Source: CAZMGT01 sp964565895
GTDB taxonomy: Bacteria > Armatimonadota > Zipacnadia > UBA1398 > CAZMGT01
Assembly (NCBI GenBank): GCA_964565895.1
Contig: CAZMGT010000065.1
Location: 1-19,856, forward strand
Length of the DNA stretch: 19,856 nt
Direction: 5' to 3'
A program made the position numbers and the translations under genes. The notes under the pieces were generated by a model. It was not told the origin of the DNA, did no database searches, and saw only the letters and a program-made list of their open reading frames with translations. This document shows, one piece after another, positions 1 through 7,142 of the stretch (positions are counted from its first letter, which is position 1; every line of letters starts with the position of its first letter).

Positions 1-421
1 TGCCCGCGAGCTCCTCGTTGTAGATGTAGGCGAAGCCCACATCGTCGGGGCCCGGCGGACGCCAGTTGGTTACCGCAGAGGGGCAGGAAAAGATGTCAGT
101 GTTCTTGATATAGGGCTCGATCTCTTCGGGCCACATGGGGTGGCCGCCGTTGCAGCTCCAGCTCTTGTCATCGCCCGGGGAGTCGGTGGGGTTGAGGCAG
201 TGGTTGTCGTACTGGTTATCGTGGGCCCAGGGGAACTTCTCGTCCCAGTCCTCGGAGTACATCAGGCAGGCGGTGATTAACTGCTTTTCGTTGCTCAGGC
301 AGCTCGCCTGCCGCGCCTTCTCGCGAACCTTGGCGAACACGGGGAAGAGGATGGCCGCCAAGATCGCGATAATGGCGATTACGACAAGCAGCTCAATAAG
401 TGTGAAGCCTCGCCGATCCAT
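1..421 (-). CDS. Prepilin-like protein with type II secretion/pilin leader (DUF1559-like), C-terminus cut by window edge
   Basis: The reading frame starts at ATG 421-419 and stays open to the left edge, giving 140 residues of an incomplete protein. The N-terminus is MDRRGFTLIELLVV: a short basic leader, Gly5|Phe6 as the prepilin-peptidase cleavage point, Glu10 (position 5 of the mature protein), then a hydrophobic helix to about residue 28. PVFAKVREKARQASCLSNEKQ follows in substance, then YSEDWDE and an aromatic, Cys-containing section (SWSC, FSCPS). This is the architecture of DUF1559/pseudopilin-like proteins that are expanded in Armatimonadota and Planctomycetes. The product is expected to be inserted in the inner membrane and processed by a PilD-type peptidase; individual functions are mostly unknown. 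A GAGAGGGAGG SD lies 7-8 bases before the ATG. It is divergent from the similar gene at 840. The family call is firm; the specific role is not known. Confidence 0.85.
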   Translation of the reverse strand, partial: MDRRGFTLIELLVVIAIIAILAAILFPVFAKVREKARQASCLSNEKQLITACLMYSEDWDEKFPWAHDNQYDNHCLNPTDSPGDDKSWSCNGGHPMWPEEIEPYIKNTDIFSCPSAVTNWRPPGPDDVGFAYIYNEELAG

Positions 422-839
422 TGTAGCCTCCCTCTCTCGGACGTCGGTCAGACTAGCAAAGGCTTCAGCAAAAAGCGCTGCGGCACACTCCCTCCTTTCC
501 CAATAATTGTACTTTTGTATTCGAGGCCTGCCGCTCCGCCCCTCCGCGGGGTAAATTTTTCTGGGCGAAAAAATAGCGAAAAATACGGGCAACTAGCGGT
601 CGCGAGGTAAACTTGGCGCGCGAACGTAGGGAAAGTTTAGAGGAAGGGGGAGCGCTGTGAGGAAAATCAACAAAGATTAAAAACTTTAGAACCACCAACC
701 AGGCCCCGACGTCAAAGGCAGTTGGCATAGCACGTACCCGTGCTCTCGCCGCAGAGCGGGGAAAGGAGGGATGGCTCGCTGCTCTTCTTCGCGCGGCGGG
801 AGGCGGAGCGAAAACCGCAGATGAGAGGAGGCGCTTGCT
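422..839. promoter_or_regulatory. 418-base divergent spacer with matched leader motif upstream of both prepilin genes
   Basis: No gene is supported here. The middle (about 540-700) is clearly richer in A+T than the surroundings and should hold the divergent promoters. A TACAAT-like -10 candidate sits at 511-506 on the minus strand without a convincing -35. The identical 12-mer GGGAAAGGAGGG occurs at 759-770 (plus) and 501-490 (minus), each oriented toward its gene and ending 69 and 68 bases before the respective start codon. It contains a near-perfect anti-SD complement but is too far away to be the SD of either prepilin gene, since each has its own SD closer in. Both copies are followed within 1-2 bases by a start-type codon (ATG 771, GTG 488) opening a very short frame. 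Promoter positions are guesses; the motif pair is seen directly. Confidence 0.5.
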
Positions 840-1553
840 TTGGCTAAACGCGGGTTTACGTTGATCGAGCTGCTCGTGGTCATTGCCATCATTGCCATTC
901 TTGCTGCGATCTTGTTTCCGGTGTTCGCAAAGGCGAGGGAGAAGGCACGGGCCACGGCGTGCTTGAACAACGTCAAGCAGATTGCCACTGCGGCGCTAAT
1001 GTATGCCGAGGACTACGACGGCACGATGTGCTGGTCGCACTACGGGGTGTACTACTACCAGCTCCAGCCGTATATTAAGAACACGCAGATTTACTACTGC
1101 CCCTCGGACGGGGGCTCGGCCTATTACACCGACATGCGGAAGGCGGCGAGCTGGCTGGACAACGCGATGATCGACGCCGCGCTGGGAACGACCAACGGCG
1201 CGGTGAACTATAGCTACTGCATGAGCAACGACGTCTCCGGCAAGGGGTGGGGGACCGGTGTGCGTAAGCTGGGGCAGATTGTCGCTCCGGCGAAGAAGAT
1301 CCTGCTTATCGACAACGCGCACACGAGCACGTACATTAAGCTGAACTGCTACCCCCACGCCGGCGGGCACTACGACCACGTGGGCGCCCCCGACGCGAAC
1401 ACCCCGGGGACGTGGTTTAGCAATGATCCCTCAGGCAAGGCGCGCATTGACTGCCGCCACAACGAGGGCGCCAACGCCGCGTATGTGGACGGCCACGCGC
1501 GGTGGATTAACCAGCCCCCGCCGCCGGTGGAGTGGGACAAGGACACCCCGTAG
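840..1553 (+). CDS. Prepilin-like protein with H-x9-DG C-terminal motif (DUF1559-like)
   Basis: A 237-residue protein. The start is TTG 840, chosen because AGGAGG (826-831) sits 8 bases upstream and the nearby ATG at 821 runs out of frame into a stop. The leader AKRGFTLIELLVVIAII gives cleavage at Gly5|Phe6 with Glu10 conserved, then a helix to about residue 28 and the FAKAREKARATACLNNVKQ block. The middle is rich in Tyr and has a CPSDGG motif. The C-terminus carries HNEGANAAYVDG, an exact H-x9-DG signature, and ends WINQ plus a Pro-rich tail. Proteins of this type are processed by prepilin peptidase and displayed from the inner membrane; in Armatimonadota they occur in many copies with mostly unknown roles. 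It stands alone between its leader and a strong terminator at 1579, so it is probably monocistronic. Confidence 0.88.
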   Translation: MAKRGFTLIELLVVIAIIAILAAILFPVFAKAREKARATACLNNVKQIATAALMYAEDYDGTMCWSHYGVYYYQLQPYIKNTQIYYCPSDGGSAYYTDMRKAASWLDNAMIDAALGTTNGAVNYSYCMSNDVSGKGWGTGVRKLGQIVAPAKKILLIDNAHTSTYIKLNCYPHAGGHYDHVGAPDANTPGTWFSNDPSGKARIDCRHNEGANAAYVDGHARWINQPPPPVEWDKDTP

Positions 1554-1578
1554 GAGTAGCTAACGCAGTAGCGAGGAT

Positions 1579-1606
1579 GGGGCGGCCCAAGGGCCGCCCC
1601 GTTTCT
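1579..1606 (+). terminator. Intrinsic terminator after the prepilin gene
   Basis: A 10-bp perfect G/C stem, GGGGCGGCCC (1579-1588) and GGGCCGCCCC (1591-1600), with AA between (in practice a 4-base loop), is followed by GTTTCT. It lies 26 bases after the TAG of the prepilin gene. The stem is very strong; the T-run is short. Confidence 0.75.
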
Positions 1607-1623
1607 CCTGTACATCGCGGAGC

Positions 1624-1647
1624 AAAACCGCCCAGGGCGCGCGGCGG
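1624..1647 (-). terminator. Weak terminator candidate after the AIR-synthase-like gene
   Basis: Read on the minus strand, CCGCC (1647-1643) and GGCGG (1632-1628) can form a 5-bp stem followed directly by TTTTG (1627-1623). It lies about 75 bases past the stop of the minus-strand gene ending at 1724. The stem is short and the region is full of G/C complementarity, so this is only a candidate. Confidence 0.25.
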
Positions 1648-1723
1648 CCCCAAAAAGCCGCGCGAGGCCGCCGAAAGCGGAGGGTTGGGCGCTGCTCAGG
1701 CGGCGGCCGGTTTAGCGCTTGCC

Positions 1724-2731
1724 CTAGAAGATCCTCGCGATTTCGTCGGAGGGGAACACGGGGATCGGCTCGCGCCGGCCGGCGCGACGCCAGGTTACGC
1801 CGGCGGCTTTGTCTACGGCGAAGCCGATGTGTGCCGCGACGACGCCCGCGGCGCAAAGCCGCGCGAGGGCTTCGTCCAGGGCGTGGGGGCGCAAGCCGAC
1901 GAGCAGCGCGCCGGAGGAGATCGTCCCCAGCGGGTCGAGGCCGAATGCGGCGCAGGCGCGCTCTGCGCCGGGGACAAGGGGGATGGCCTGAGCGTCGATG
2001 TCCAGGCCTACGCCGGCGGCTTGGGCGAGCTCCCACAGCGCGGTGGCCACGCCGCCCTCGGTGGGATCGTGCAGCGCGGCCAGGCCGGGAAGGTCGCGCA
2101 GGGCGCGGGCCTCGCGCGCGACGCTGATCCCCGGCTCGTGTAGGTAGCGCGTAAACCGCTCCACCTCCTCGGAGGCGACCCCGCGGCGAACAAGCTCCTC
2201 GCCCCGCTCGCGGGCGATGATCGCCACGCCTTCAAGCGGCACGCCTTTGGTGAGCACGATGGCGTCGCCCGGGCGCAGGCCGGCTGGGGCAACCAGCCGC
2301 TCGCGCTCTACCTCGCCAAGCATGTGGCCGGAGACGATGGGCCGGTCGAGGCCATGGGTCACCTCGGTGTGCCCGCCGACAAGGGCAACCTCTAGCTCGT
2401 CGCAGGCGCGGGCGATCTGCTCGAAGATGCTCTGGGCAAGCGCGGGGGGCGCGTGCTCGGGGAGGAGGACGGTGGCCAGGAACCAGCGGGGGAGGGCGTT
2501 GTGGCAGAAGATGTCGTTGGCGTTGACGTTAACGGCGTAAAAGCCGATTTCGTCGGTGGCGAAGGTTATCGGGTCGGACTTGGCGACGAGGCACACCTCG
2601 CCGAAGTCGATCACCGCGGCGTCGTGGCCGATCTGGGGCCCGAGGCGCACGCGCGGGTCGCGCCGGGGGAGCGCGGAGAGCAGCCGGCGGAGCATTTCCG
2701 GCGGGAGCTTGCCCACGGAGAGGCGGTTCAC
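1724..2731 (-). CDS. AIR synthase/HypE-superfamily protein (HypE-like, not true HypE)
   Basis: A 335-residue protein of the PurM/HypE/SelD/ThiL ATP-binding superfamily. The start is GTG 2731-2729, with GGGGAGG about 8 bases upstream; it overlaps the TGA of the preceding HAD gene (GTGA). The N-terminal AIRS domain shows GHDAAVIDF near residues 35-43, then KSDPITFATDEIG, NVNANDIFC and GGHTEVT, all typical nucleotide and Mg-binding elements of the fold. The C-terminal AIRS_C half contains HDPTEGGVATALWELA and GTISSGALLVG. True HypE ends in a Cys-containing PRIC-type tail that carries the carbamoyl/cyanide group; this protein ends DEIARIF with no such Cys, and no other hydrogenase maturation gene is visible nearby. 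It most resembles the COG1973-like 'AIR synthase-related' proteins, whose substrate is unknown. Superfamily is sure; function is not. Confidence 0.85.
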   Translation of the reverse strand: MNRLSVGKLPPEMLRRLLSALPRRDPRVRLGPQIGHDAAVIDFGEVCLVAKSDPITFATDEIGFYAVNVNANDIFCHNALPRWFLATVLLPEHAPPALAQSIFEQIARACDELEVALVGGHTEVTHGLDRPIVSGHMLGEVERERLVAPAGLRPGDAIVLTKGVPLEGVAIIARERGEELVRRGVASEEVERFTRYLHEPGISVAREARALRDLPGLAALHDPTEGGVATALWELAQAAGVGLDIDAQAIPLVPGAERACAAFGLDPLGTISSGALLVGLRPHALDEALARLCAAGVVAAHIGFAVDKAAGVTWRRAGRREPIPVFPSDEIARIF

Positions 2732-3393
2732 GGCGCATCCTCCCCTTGCACGAGCTGGAGCACGCCGCGCACGTCGGCGAGGATCCAGTCCGCGCCGGCG
2801 TCGCGAAACTGCTCGGCGGTGCCCGAGCCGGTAAGCACGGCGGCGGTGGCCATGCCCAAGCGCCTGCCGGAGATGACGTCCACTGGGTGGTCGCCGACCA
2901 TCAGCGCGCGCTGTGGAGCGACGCCGAGGAGGGCGAGGCAGCGCTGGACATGCTCCGGGTGGGGCTTGGGCTGGCGAACGTCGTCGCGCGTAACCAGGAC
3001 GTGGCACGCCTCGCCGATCTCGGGGAACACAGCGCGCACGGCGGCGGCGCAGTTGCGCGTGACAATGCCCAGGCGCAGGCCGAGCTGGCGCAGCTCGGCA
3101 AGAGTCTGCGCCGCGCCGGGGAGGAGGCGGCCCTGGGCGGCAGCGGCGAGCTCGATCTCCTCCACCGCGCAAAACAGCTCGCGGCGCAGGGCGCGCGCGT
3201 CGCCCCCTTGGGCGGCGTACCGCTGGCAGGCGTCCTCGATGCGCTCGAGGACATAGCGCGCGCCGCCCTGCTCCTCGGCCAGGCCATAGCGGGCGAGGAT
3301 CTCCTCCACCCGCCGGCGCATGTGCTCAAAGTCGATGGTTAGCGCGGCGATCGTTCCGTCGAAATCGAAGACAATCCCTGCAAAGCGCGGCAT
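2728..3393 (-). CDS. HAD-superfamily hydrolase (phosphoglycolate-phosphatase-like)
   Basis: A 221-residue HAD phosphatase starting at ATG 3393-3391, with GAGGTG about 6 bases upstream. The frame is open further upstream, but the catalytic motif must be near the N-terminus: FDFDGT gives the nucleophile Asp10 and acid/base Asp12. Motif II is IVTRN (Thr), motif III is the Lys in QPKPHPEH, and motif IV is GDHPVD (Asp168, Asp172). The helical cap between motifs I and II (about residues 18-95) is of C1 type, as in Gph, PPase-like and beta-phosphoglucomutase-like enzymes. Substrate cannot be deduced. It overlaps the next gene by four bases, so the two are translationally coupled, and it is divergent from mtnA. 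It could serve sugar-phosphate or nucleotide repair linked to the adjacent operon, which is inference. Confidence 0.88.
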   Translation of the reverse strand: MPRFAGIVFDFDGTIAALTIDFEHMRRRVEEILARYGLAEEQGGARYVLERIEDACQRYAAQGGDARALRRELFCAVEEIELAAAAQGRLLPGAAQTLAELRQLGLRLGIVTRNCAAAVRAVFPEIGEACHVLVTRDDVRQPKPHPEHVQRCLALLGVAPQRALMVGDHPVDVISGRRLGMATAAVLTGSGTAEQFRDAGADWILADVRGVLQLVQGEDAP

Positions 3394-3535
3394 GTGGCGC
3401 ACCTCGGCTGCGCTTTGGCGGAACTTTCGAGCGCTGCCGGGCAAAGCCCTGCGCGGGCTGGGCCGAAGGAGTTGGGTTGCGCCGTGCGAATTGGTTAGCG
3501 TCCCAGACACCCCAGCATGTTGCGGAGAGAGCGCC

Positions 3536-4615
3536 GTGAGCGAACATTCCCCAGGCGGCGGATTTCGCACGCTAAGCTGGAACGACGCCGAGGGCGCGCT
3601 GGAGATCATCGATCAAACGCTGCTTCCGCGCGAGCACCGGGTGGTCGCCCTGCGCACGGTGGACGAGGTGTGCGAGGCGATTAGGGTGTTGCGCGTGCGC
3701 GGGGCGCCGGCGATCGGCTGCGCCGCGGCCTATGGCCTGGCCGTCGCCGCGCGGAGAAGCCGGGCGCGGGAGCGCGGGGAGCTCCTTGCCGAGCTGCGCC
3801 AGGCCGCGGACAAGCTGCGCGCCACGCGGCCCACGGCGGTGAATCTGTTCTGGGCGGTAGAGCGCGTGCTTGGCGCGGCGCAGCGCGCCGCGGGGGGCGT
3901 GGACGAAGTCGTTCGCGCGGTGGTCGCCGAGGCGCAGGCGATCTTCGACGACGACGACCGGCGCTGCCGGGCGATCGGCGCGCACGGGGCGGAGCTTGTT
4001 CCCGATGGGGCGAACATTTTGACCCATTGCAACGCGGGGGGCCTGGCCACGAGCGGCTACGGGACGGCGGTGGGCGTTATCCGCGCGGCGCACGAGCAAG
4101 GCAAGCGCGTGCACGTTTGGGTAGATGAGACGCGGCCGCTGCTCCAGGGGGCGAGGCTCACGGCGTGGGAGCTGAAGCAGCTGGGCATTCCCGCGACGCT
4201 TATTGCCGACAACATGGCGGCCACGGTTATGGCCCAGGGGAAGGTGGACCTGGTCGTCGTCGGCGCGGACCGTATCGCGGCCAACGGCGACACGGCGAAC
4301 AAGATCGGCACGCTGGGCTTGGCCGTGCTCTGCGCGCGGTTTGCCGTGCCGTTTTATGTCGCCGCGCCGTATTCATCGATCGACTTGAACATCGGCACTG
4401 GGGCGGAGATACCGATCGAAGAGCGCGACGCGCGGGAGTTGGTCGAGCCCTATGGCCTGCGCATTGCCCCGGAGCTTGGGGGGAGCCTGGGGGCCTATAA
4501 CCCGGCGTTTGACGTGACGCCCCACGAGCTAATTGCGGCGATAATTACGGAAAACGGTGTGCTGCGCCCGCCCTATCGTGAGCGCATCCGCGCGGCGAGC
4601 GCCGAGGGAACGTGA
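3536..4615 (+). CDS. mtnA: S-methyl-5-thioribose-1-phosphate isomerase
   Basis: A 359-residue MtnA that converts 5-methylthioribose-1-phosphate to methylthioribulose-1-phosphate in methionine salvage. The start is GTG 3536 with GGAG (3524-3527) 8 bases upstream; the frame stays open further upstream, but there it crosses the divergent HAD gene. Family blocks seen: RGAPAIGCAAAYGLA (55-69), RPTAVNLFWA (98-107), THCNAGGLATSGYGTA with catalytic Cys165, DETRPLLQGARLTAWEL, and GADRIAANGDTANKIGT with catalytic Asp245. These blocks, notably RPTAVNL and LQGARLTAWEL, favour MtnA over the related ribose-1,5-bisphosphate isomerases and eIF2B-like proteins. Length is normal. It is the first gene of mtnA-mtnP-PfkB-apt; the gap to mtnP is 15 bases. 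No SAM riboswitch was recognised in the 142-base upstream region. Confidence 0.95.
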   Translation: MSEHSPGGGFRTLSWNDAEGALEIIDQTLLPREHRVVALRTVDEVCEAIRVLRVRGAPAIGCAAAYGLAVAARRSRARERGELLAELRQAADKLRATRPTAVNLFWAVERVLGAAQRAAGGVDEVVRAVVAEAQAIFDDDDRRCRAIGAHGAELVPDGANILTHCNAGGLATSGYGTAVGVIRAAHEQGKRVHVWVDETRPLLQGARLTAWELKQLGIPATLIADNMAATVMAQGKVDLVVVGADRIAANGDTANKIGTLGLAVLCARFAVPFYVAAPYSSIDLNIGTGAEIPIEERDARELVEPYGLRIAPELGGSLGAYNPAFDVTPHELIAAIITENGVLRPPYRERIRAASAEGT

Positions 4616-4630
4616 GGAGGTTCGTTTCCC

Positions 4631-5431
4631 GTGGAGCAGCGAGCGGAGATCGGAGTGTTTGGCGGCTCGGGATTTTACGAGTTTGCGGAAAACCTAGAGG
4701 AGGTTAAGGTTGACACGCCGTTCGGCCCGCCCAGCGACAGGGTGTTTTTAGGCGAGGTTTGCGGGCGGCGAGTGGCGTTTTTGCCCCGCCACGGCCGGGG
4801 ACACGTTATCCCTCCCCACCGCATCAACTACCGCGCGAACCTGTGGGCGATGAAGTCGCTCGGGGTGACGCGGATTATCGCGCCCACCGCGGTGGGCAGC
4901 CTGCAGCCGAACATTAAGCCGGGGGATTTCGTTATCCTCGACCAGTTTGTAGACCGCACCACGGGGCGCGCGGACACGTTCTACGACGGCCCGACGACGA
5001 CGCATATTTCCACCGCCGACCCCTATTGCCCGGAGCTGCGCAAAATCGCGTTCGAGCAGGCGCAGGCCCTGGGGCTGTCCGTGCATCCCGAGGGGACGGT
5101 GGTTGTCATTCAGGGGCCGCGGTTTTCCACAAAGGCGGAGAGCGCGTGGTTTACCAGCCTCGGCTGGCACGTGGTGAACATGACGCAGTATCCGGAGTGC
5201 CCGCTGGCGCGGGAGCTGGAGATGTGCTACTGCGGGATCGCGCTGGTTACCGATTACGACGCGGGGCTCGTCGCCGGGGGCGAGGTGGAGCCGGTGAACG
5301 TGGAGATCATTTTGAAGATGTTCGGCGAGATGGTCGAGGACGCGAAGAAGCTTACCGAGGCGATAATCGCCGCGCTGCCCGAGGAGCGAAGCTGCTCCTG
5401 CGGCGAGGCGCTGAAAGGCGCGCAACTTTAA
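4631..5431 (+). CDS. mtnP: S-methyl-5'-thioadenosine phosphorylase
   Basis: A 266-residue type-I nucleoside phosphorylase that splits methylthioadenosine with phosphate into adenine and methylthioribose-1-phosphate. The start is GTG 4631, with GAGGAGG (4614-4620) 10 bases upstream. Seen: phosphate-binding GGSGFY (11-16), PRHGRGHVIPPH (52-63), the core GTVVVIQGPRFSTKAE (155-170), NMT (183-185) in the sugar site, and TDYD (207-210). Asp208 and Asp210 correspond to the residues that contact the 6-amino group of adenine, so an adenine nucleoside rather than methylthioinosine is the expected substrate. The C-terminus carries CSC (Cys255, Cys257), resembling the CxC motif known from the thermostable Sulfolobus MTAPII. 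The stop codon overlaps the SD of the following kinase, which indicates coupling. Function is confident. Confidence 0.95.
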   Translation: MEQRAEIGVFGGSGFYEFAENLEEVKVDTPFGPPSDRVFLGEVCGRRVAFLPRHGRGHVIPPHRINYRANLWAMKSLGVTRIIAPTAVGSLQPNIKPGDFVILDQFVDRTTGRADTFYDGPTTTHISTADPYCPELRKIAFEQAQALGLSVHPEGTVVVIQGPRFSTKAESAWFTSLGWHVVNMTQYPECPLARELEMCYCGIALVTDYDAGLVAGGEVEPVNVEIILKMFGEMVEDAKKLTEAIIAALPEERSCSCGEALKGAQL

Positions 5432-5445
5432 AAGGAGGCCCGCCC

Positions 5446-6375
5446 GTGGGCGAAACGCCGGACTTGCTCATCGTGGGCTCGGTGGCCTTCGACACGATCG
5501 AGACGCCGCGGGCGCGGGCGGAGCACCTGCTCGGCGGGGCGGCGACCTATGCTGCGCTTGCTGCCGCGAAGTGGGAGATTCGCCCCGCGGTGGTCGGCGT
5601 GGTGGGCGAGGACTTCGGCGAGGACGAGTTTGCCATTTTGCACAGCGCGGGGATAGACACGACGAGCCTGGAGCGCCGCGCAGGGGAGACTTTTCGCTGG
5701 AGCGGGCGGTATCTGGACGACCTCAACGAGCGCGAGACGCTGACCACGGAGCTCGGCGTGTTTGCGGAGTTTTCGCCGCGCGTGCCCGAGGAGCAGCGCG
5801 GGGCGCCGTTTGTGTTCCTCGCGAACATCGACCCCGAAATCCAGCTCTCGCTGCTCGAGCAGCTTGAGCGGCCGCGGTTGATCGCCGCGGATTCCATGAA
5901 CCTGTGGCTGAACACGAAGCGCGAGGCGGTGCTTGAGGTTTTCTCGCGGGCGGACCTTGTCTTGGTCAACGAGGACGAGGCGGCGCTGCTTAAGCCGGGC
6001 GCGGGGCTGCGCGTGGTGGGGGAGTATCTCTTGAGCTGCGGGCCGGACTACGCCGTGGTTAAGCGGGGGGAGCATGGGGCAGTGCTCGTCGCGCGCGAGG
6101 GGATGTTTTTGTGCCCGGCATATCCTGTGCTTCAGGTGGCCGACCCCACGGGCGCGGGCGATACGTTCGCCGGCGGGCTGATGGGCTATCTCGCCGCGAC
6201 GGGCGAGGTGAGCATGGAGCACCTGCGCCGAGCGATCGGGCTGGGGACGGTGGCCGCATCGTTTTGCGTGGAGGAGTTTGGCGTGGGCGGGATTCGCGAG
6301 GCGACGCTTGCTGAGCTTTGCGCGCGGTATGAGGAACTTCGGCAAATGATGGACCTGCCCCCGCTTGAGGGCTAG
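5446..6375 (+). CDS. PfkB-family carbohydrate/nucleoside kinase in the MTA salvage operon
   Basis: A 309-residue ribokinase-like protein. The start is GTG 5446, with AAAGGAGG (5431-5438) 7 bases upstream that overlaps the mtnP stop. The N-terminus has the substrate-side motif LLGGAATYAALAAAKW (about 28-43). The NxxE motif is NEDE (Asn175-Glu178), and the PfkB signature 2 is DPTGAGDTFAGG with catalytic Asp239. These show an ATP-dependent phosphotransfer to a sugar or nucleoside hydroxyl. The substrate is not evident. Its place between mtnP and apt suggests a job in adenosine, methylthioribose or ribose-1-phosphate metabolism; classical methylthioribose kinase MtnK belongs to another fold, so this would not be a standard MtnK. 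Family certain, role open. Confidence 0.88.
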   Translation: MGETPDLLIVGSVAFDTIETPRARAEHLLGGAATYAALAAAKWEIRPAVVGVVGEDFGEDEFAILHSAGIDTTSLERRAGETFRWSGRYLDDLNERETLTTELGVFAEFSPRVPEEQRGAPFVFLANIDPEIQLSLLEQLERPRLIAADSMNLWLNTKREAVLEVFSRADLVLVNEDEAALLKPGAGLRVVGEYLLSCGPDYAVVKRGEHGAVLVAREGMFLCPAYPVLQVADPTGAGDTFAGGLMGYLAATGEVSMEHLRRAIGLGTVAASFCVEEFGVGGIREATLAELCARYEELRQMMDLPPLEG

Positions 6376-6398
6376 CGGGCAAAGAAGGGAAGTGCGAG

Positions 6399-6926
6399 AT
6401 GGCCAGGGAGCTGGAGCTGGTTAAGTCGAAGATCCGCAACATCCCCGATTTTCCGATTCCCGGAATTTTGTTTCGCGACATAACGCCGGTGCTCCAGGAT
6501 CCGGAGGCGTTTGCCGAGGCCGTGGGGGCGCTGGAGGAGTTTGCCCGGGACTGCCAGGGAGAGGCGATCGTGGCCATCGAGGCGCGGGGCTACATTCTCG
6601 CCGCGCCCATCGCCCTGCGCCTGGGCGTGCCGTTTATTCCCGTGCGCAAGAAGGGAAAGCTTCCCGCGGAGACGGTTGCCGTGGAGTACTCGCTGGAATA
6701 TGGCACGGCGACGATCGAGATGCACCGCGACGCGCTGAAGGAGGGCCAGCGGGCAGTGCTTCTGGACGACCTGCTGGCCACGGGCGGGACGGCGCGCGCC
6801 GCGGCGCAGCTTATCGAAAAGCTCGGGGCGCAGGTCGCGGGCATTGGGTTTTTGATCGAGCTTACGGAGCTTGGCGGGCGGAGGCTGCTCGAGGGCTACC
6901 GCGTGGAGTCGTTTGTTAAGTTCTAG
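6399..6926 (+). CDS. apt: Adenine phosphoribosyltransferase
   Basis: A 175-residue type-I phosphoribosyltransferase that makes AMP from adenine and PRPP in the cytoplasm. ATG 6399 is preceded by GAAGGGA (6384-6390) at 8 bases. Diagnostic APRT features: IPDFPIPGILFRDITPVL (15-32), AIEARGYILAAPIA (59-72), PVRKKGKLP (81-89), VEYSLEYG (95-102), and the PRPP loop VLLDDLLATGGTARA starting about residue 120. Length matches the family. It sits 23 bases after the kinase gene and is the last gene of the operon, in a sensible place to recycle adenine freed by MtnP. The 216 bases between its stop and the convergent gene at 7143 hold no clear terminator. Confidence 0.95.
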   Translation: MARELELVKSKIRNIPDFPIPGILFRDITPVLQDPEAFAEAVGALEEFARDCQGEAIVAIEARGYILAAPIALRLGVPFIPVRKKGKLPAETVAVEYSLEYGTATIEMHRDALKEGQRAVLLDDLLATGGTARAAAQLIEKLGAQVAGIGFLIELTELGGRRLLEGYRVESFVKF

Positions 6927-7142
6927 CAGCAGCCGCGGGCAAGCGACCGCGCACAAGGCAAACGGCCGCCCGGGCGAAGACGGGGAGAGCAAAACGGCGC
7001 TAAGCTGTCCCCCAGGCCGCTAAGGCGTAGGCGTGGGCTGCGCTGCGGCGGAGAGTGAAAATGGCAAGGCGCAACTTTCGCAGGCGGCACGAGCCATGAC
7101 CAAGGGGAACCCGTGGCGCGCCTCAGGGCGGGCATTTGCACG

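Noticed and set aside
771..824. Short frame (17 codons) in the leader of the prepilin gene at 840
   Set aside because: The AGGAGG is only 1 base from the ATG, too close for efficient initiation. Not listed as a gene, but kept as part of the leader-motif finding.
3394..3535. Possible SAM riboswitch before mtnA
   Set aside because: Only 142 bases shared with the divergent HAD gene, and none of the SAM-I/II/III core sequences or a terminator is visible.
7061..7099. 12-residue basic peptide frame with a GGAGAG upstream
   Set aside because: Too short, no conservation can be judged, and it sits in a convergent spacer after apt.
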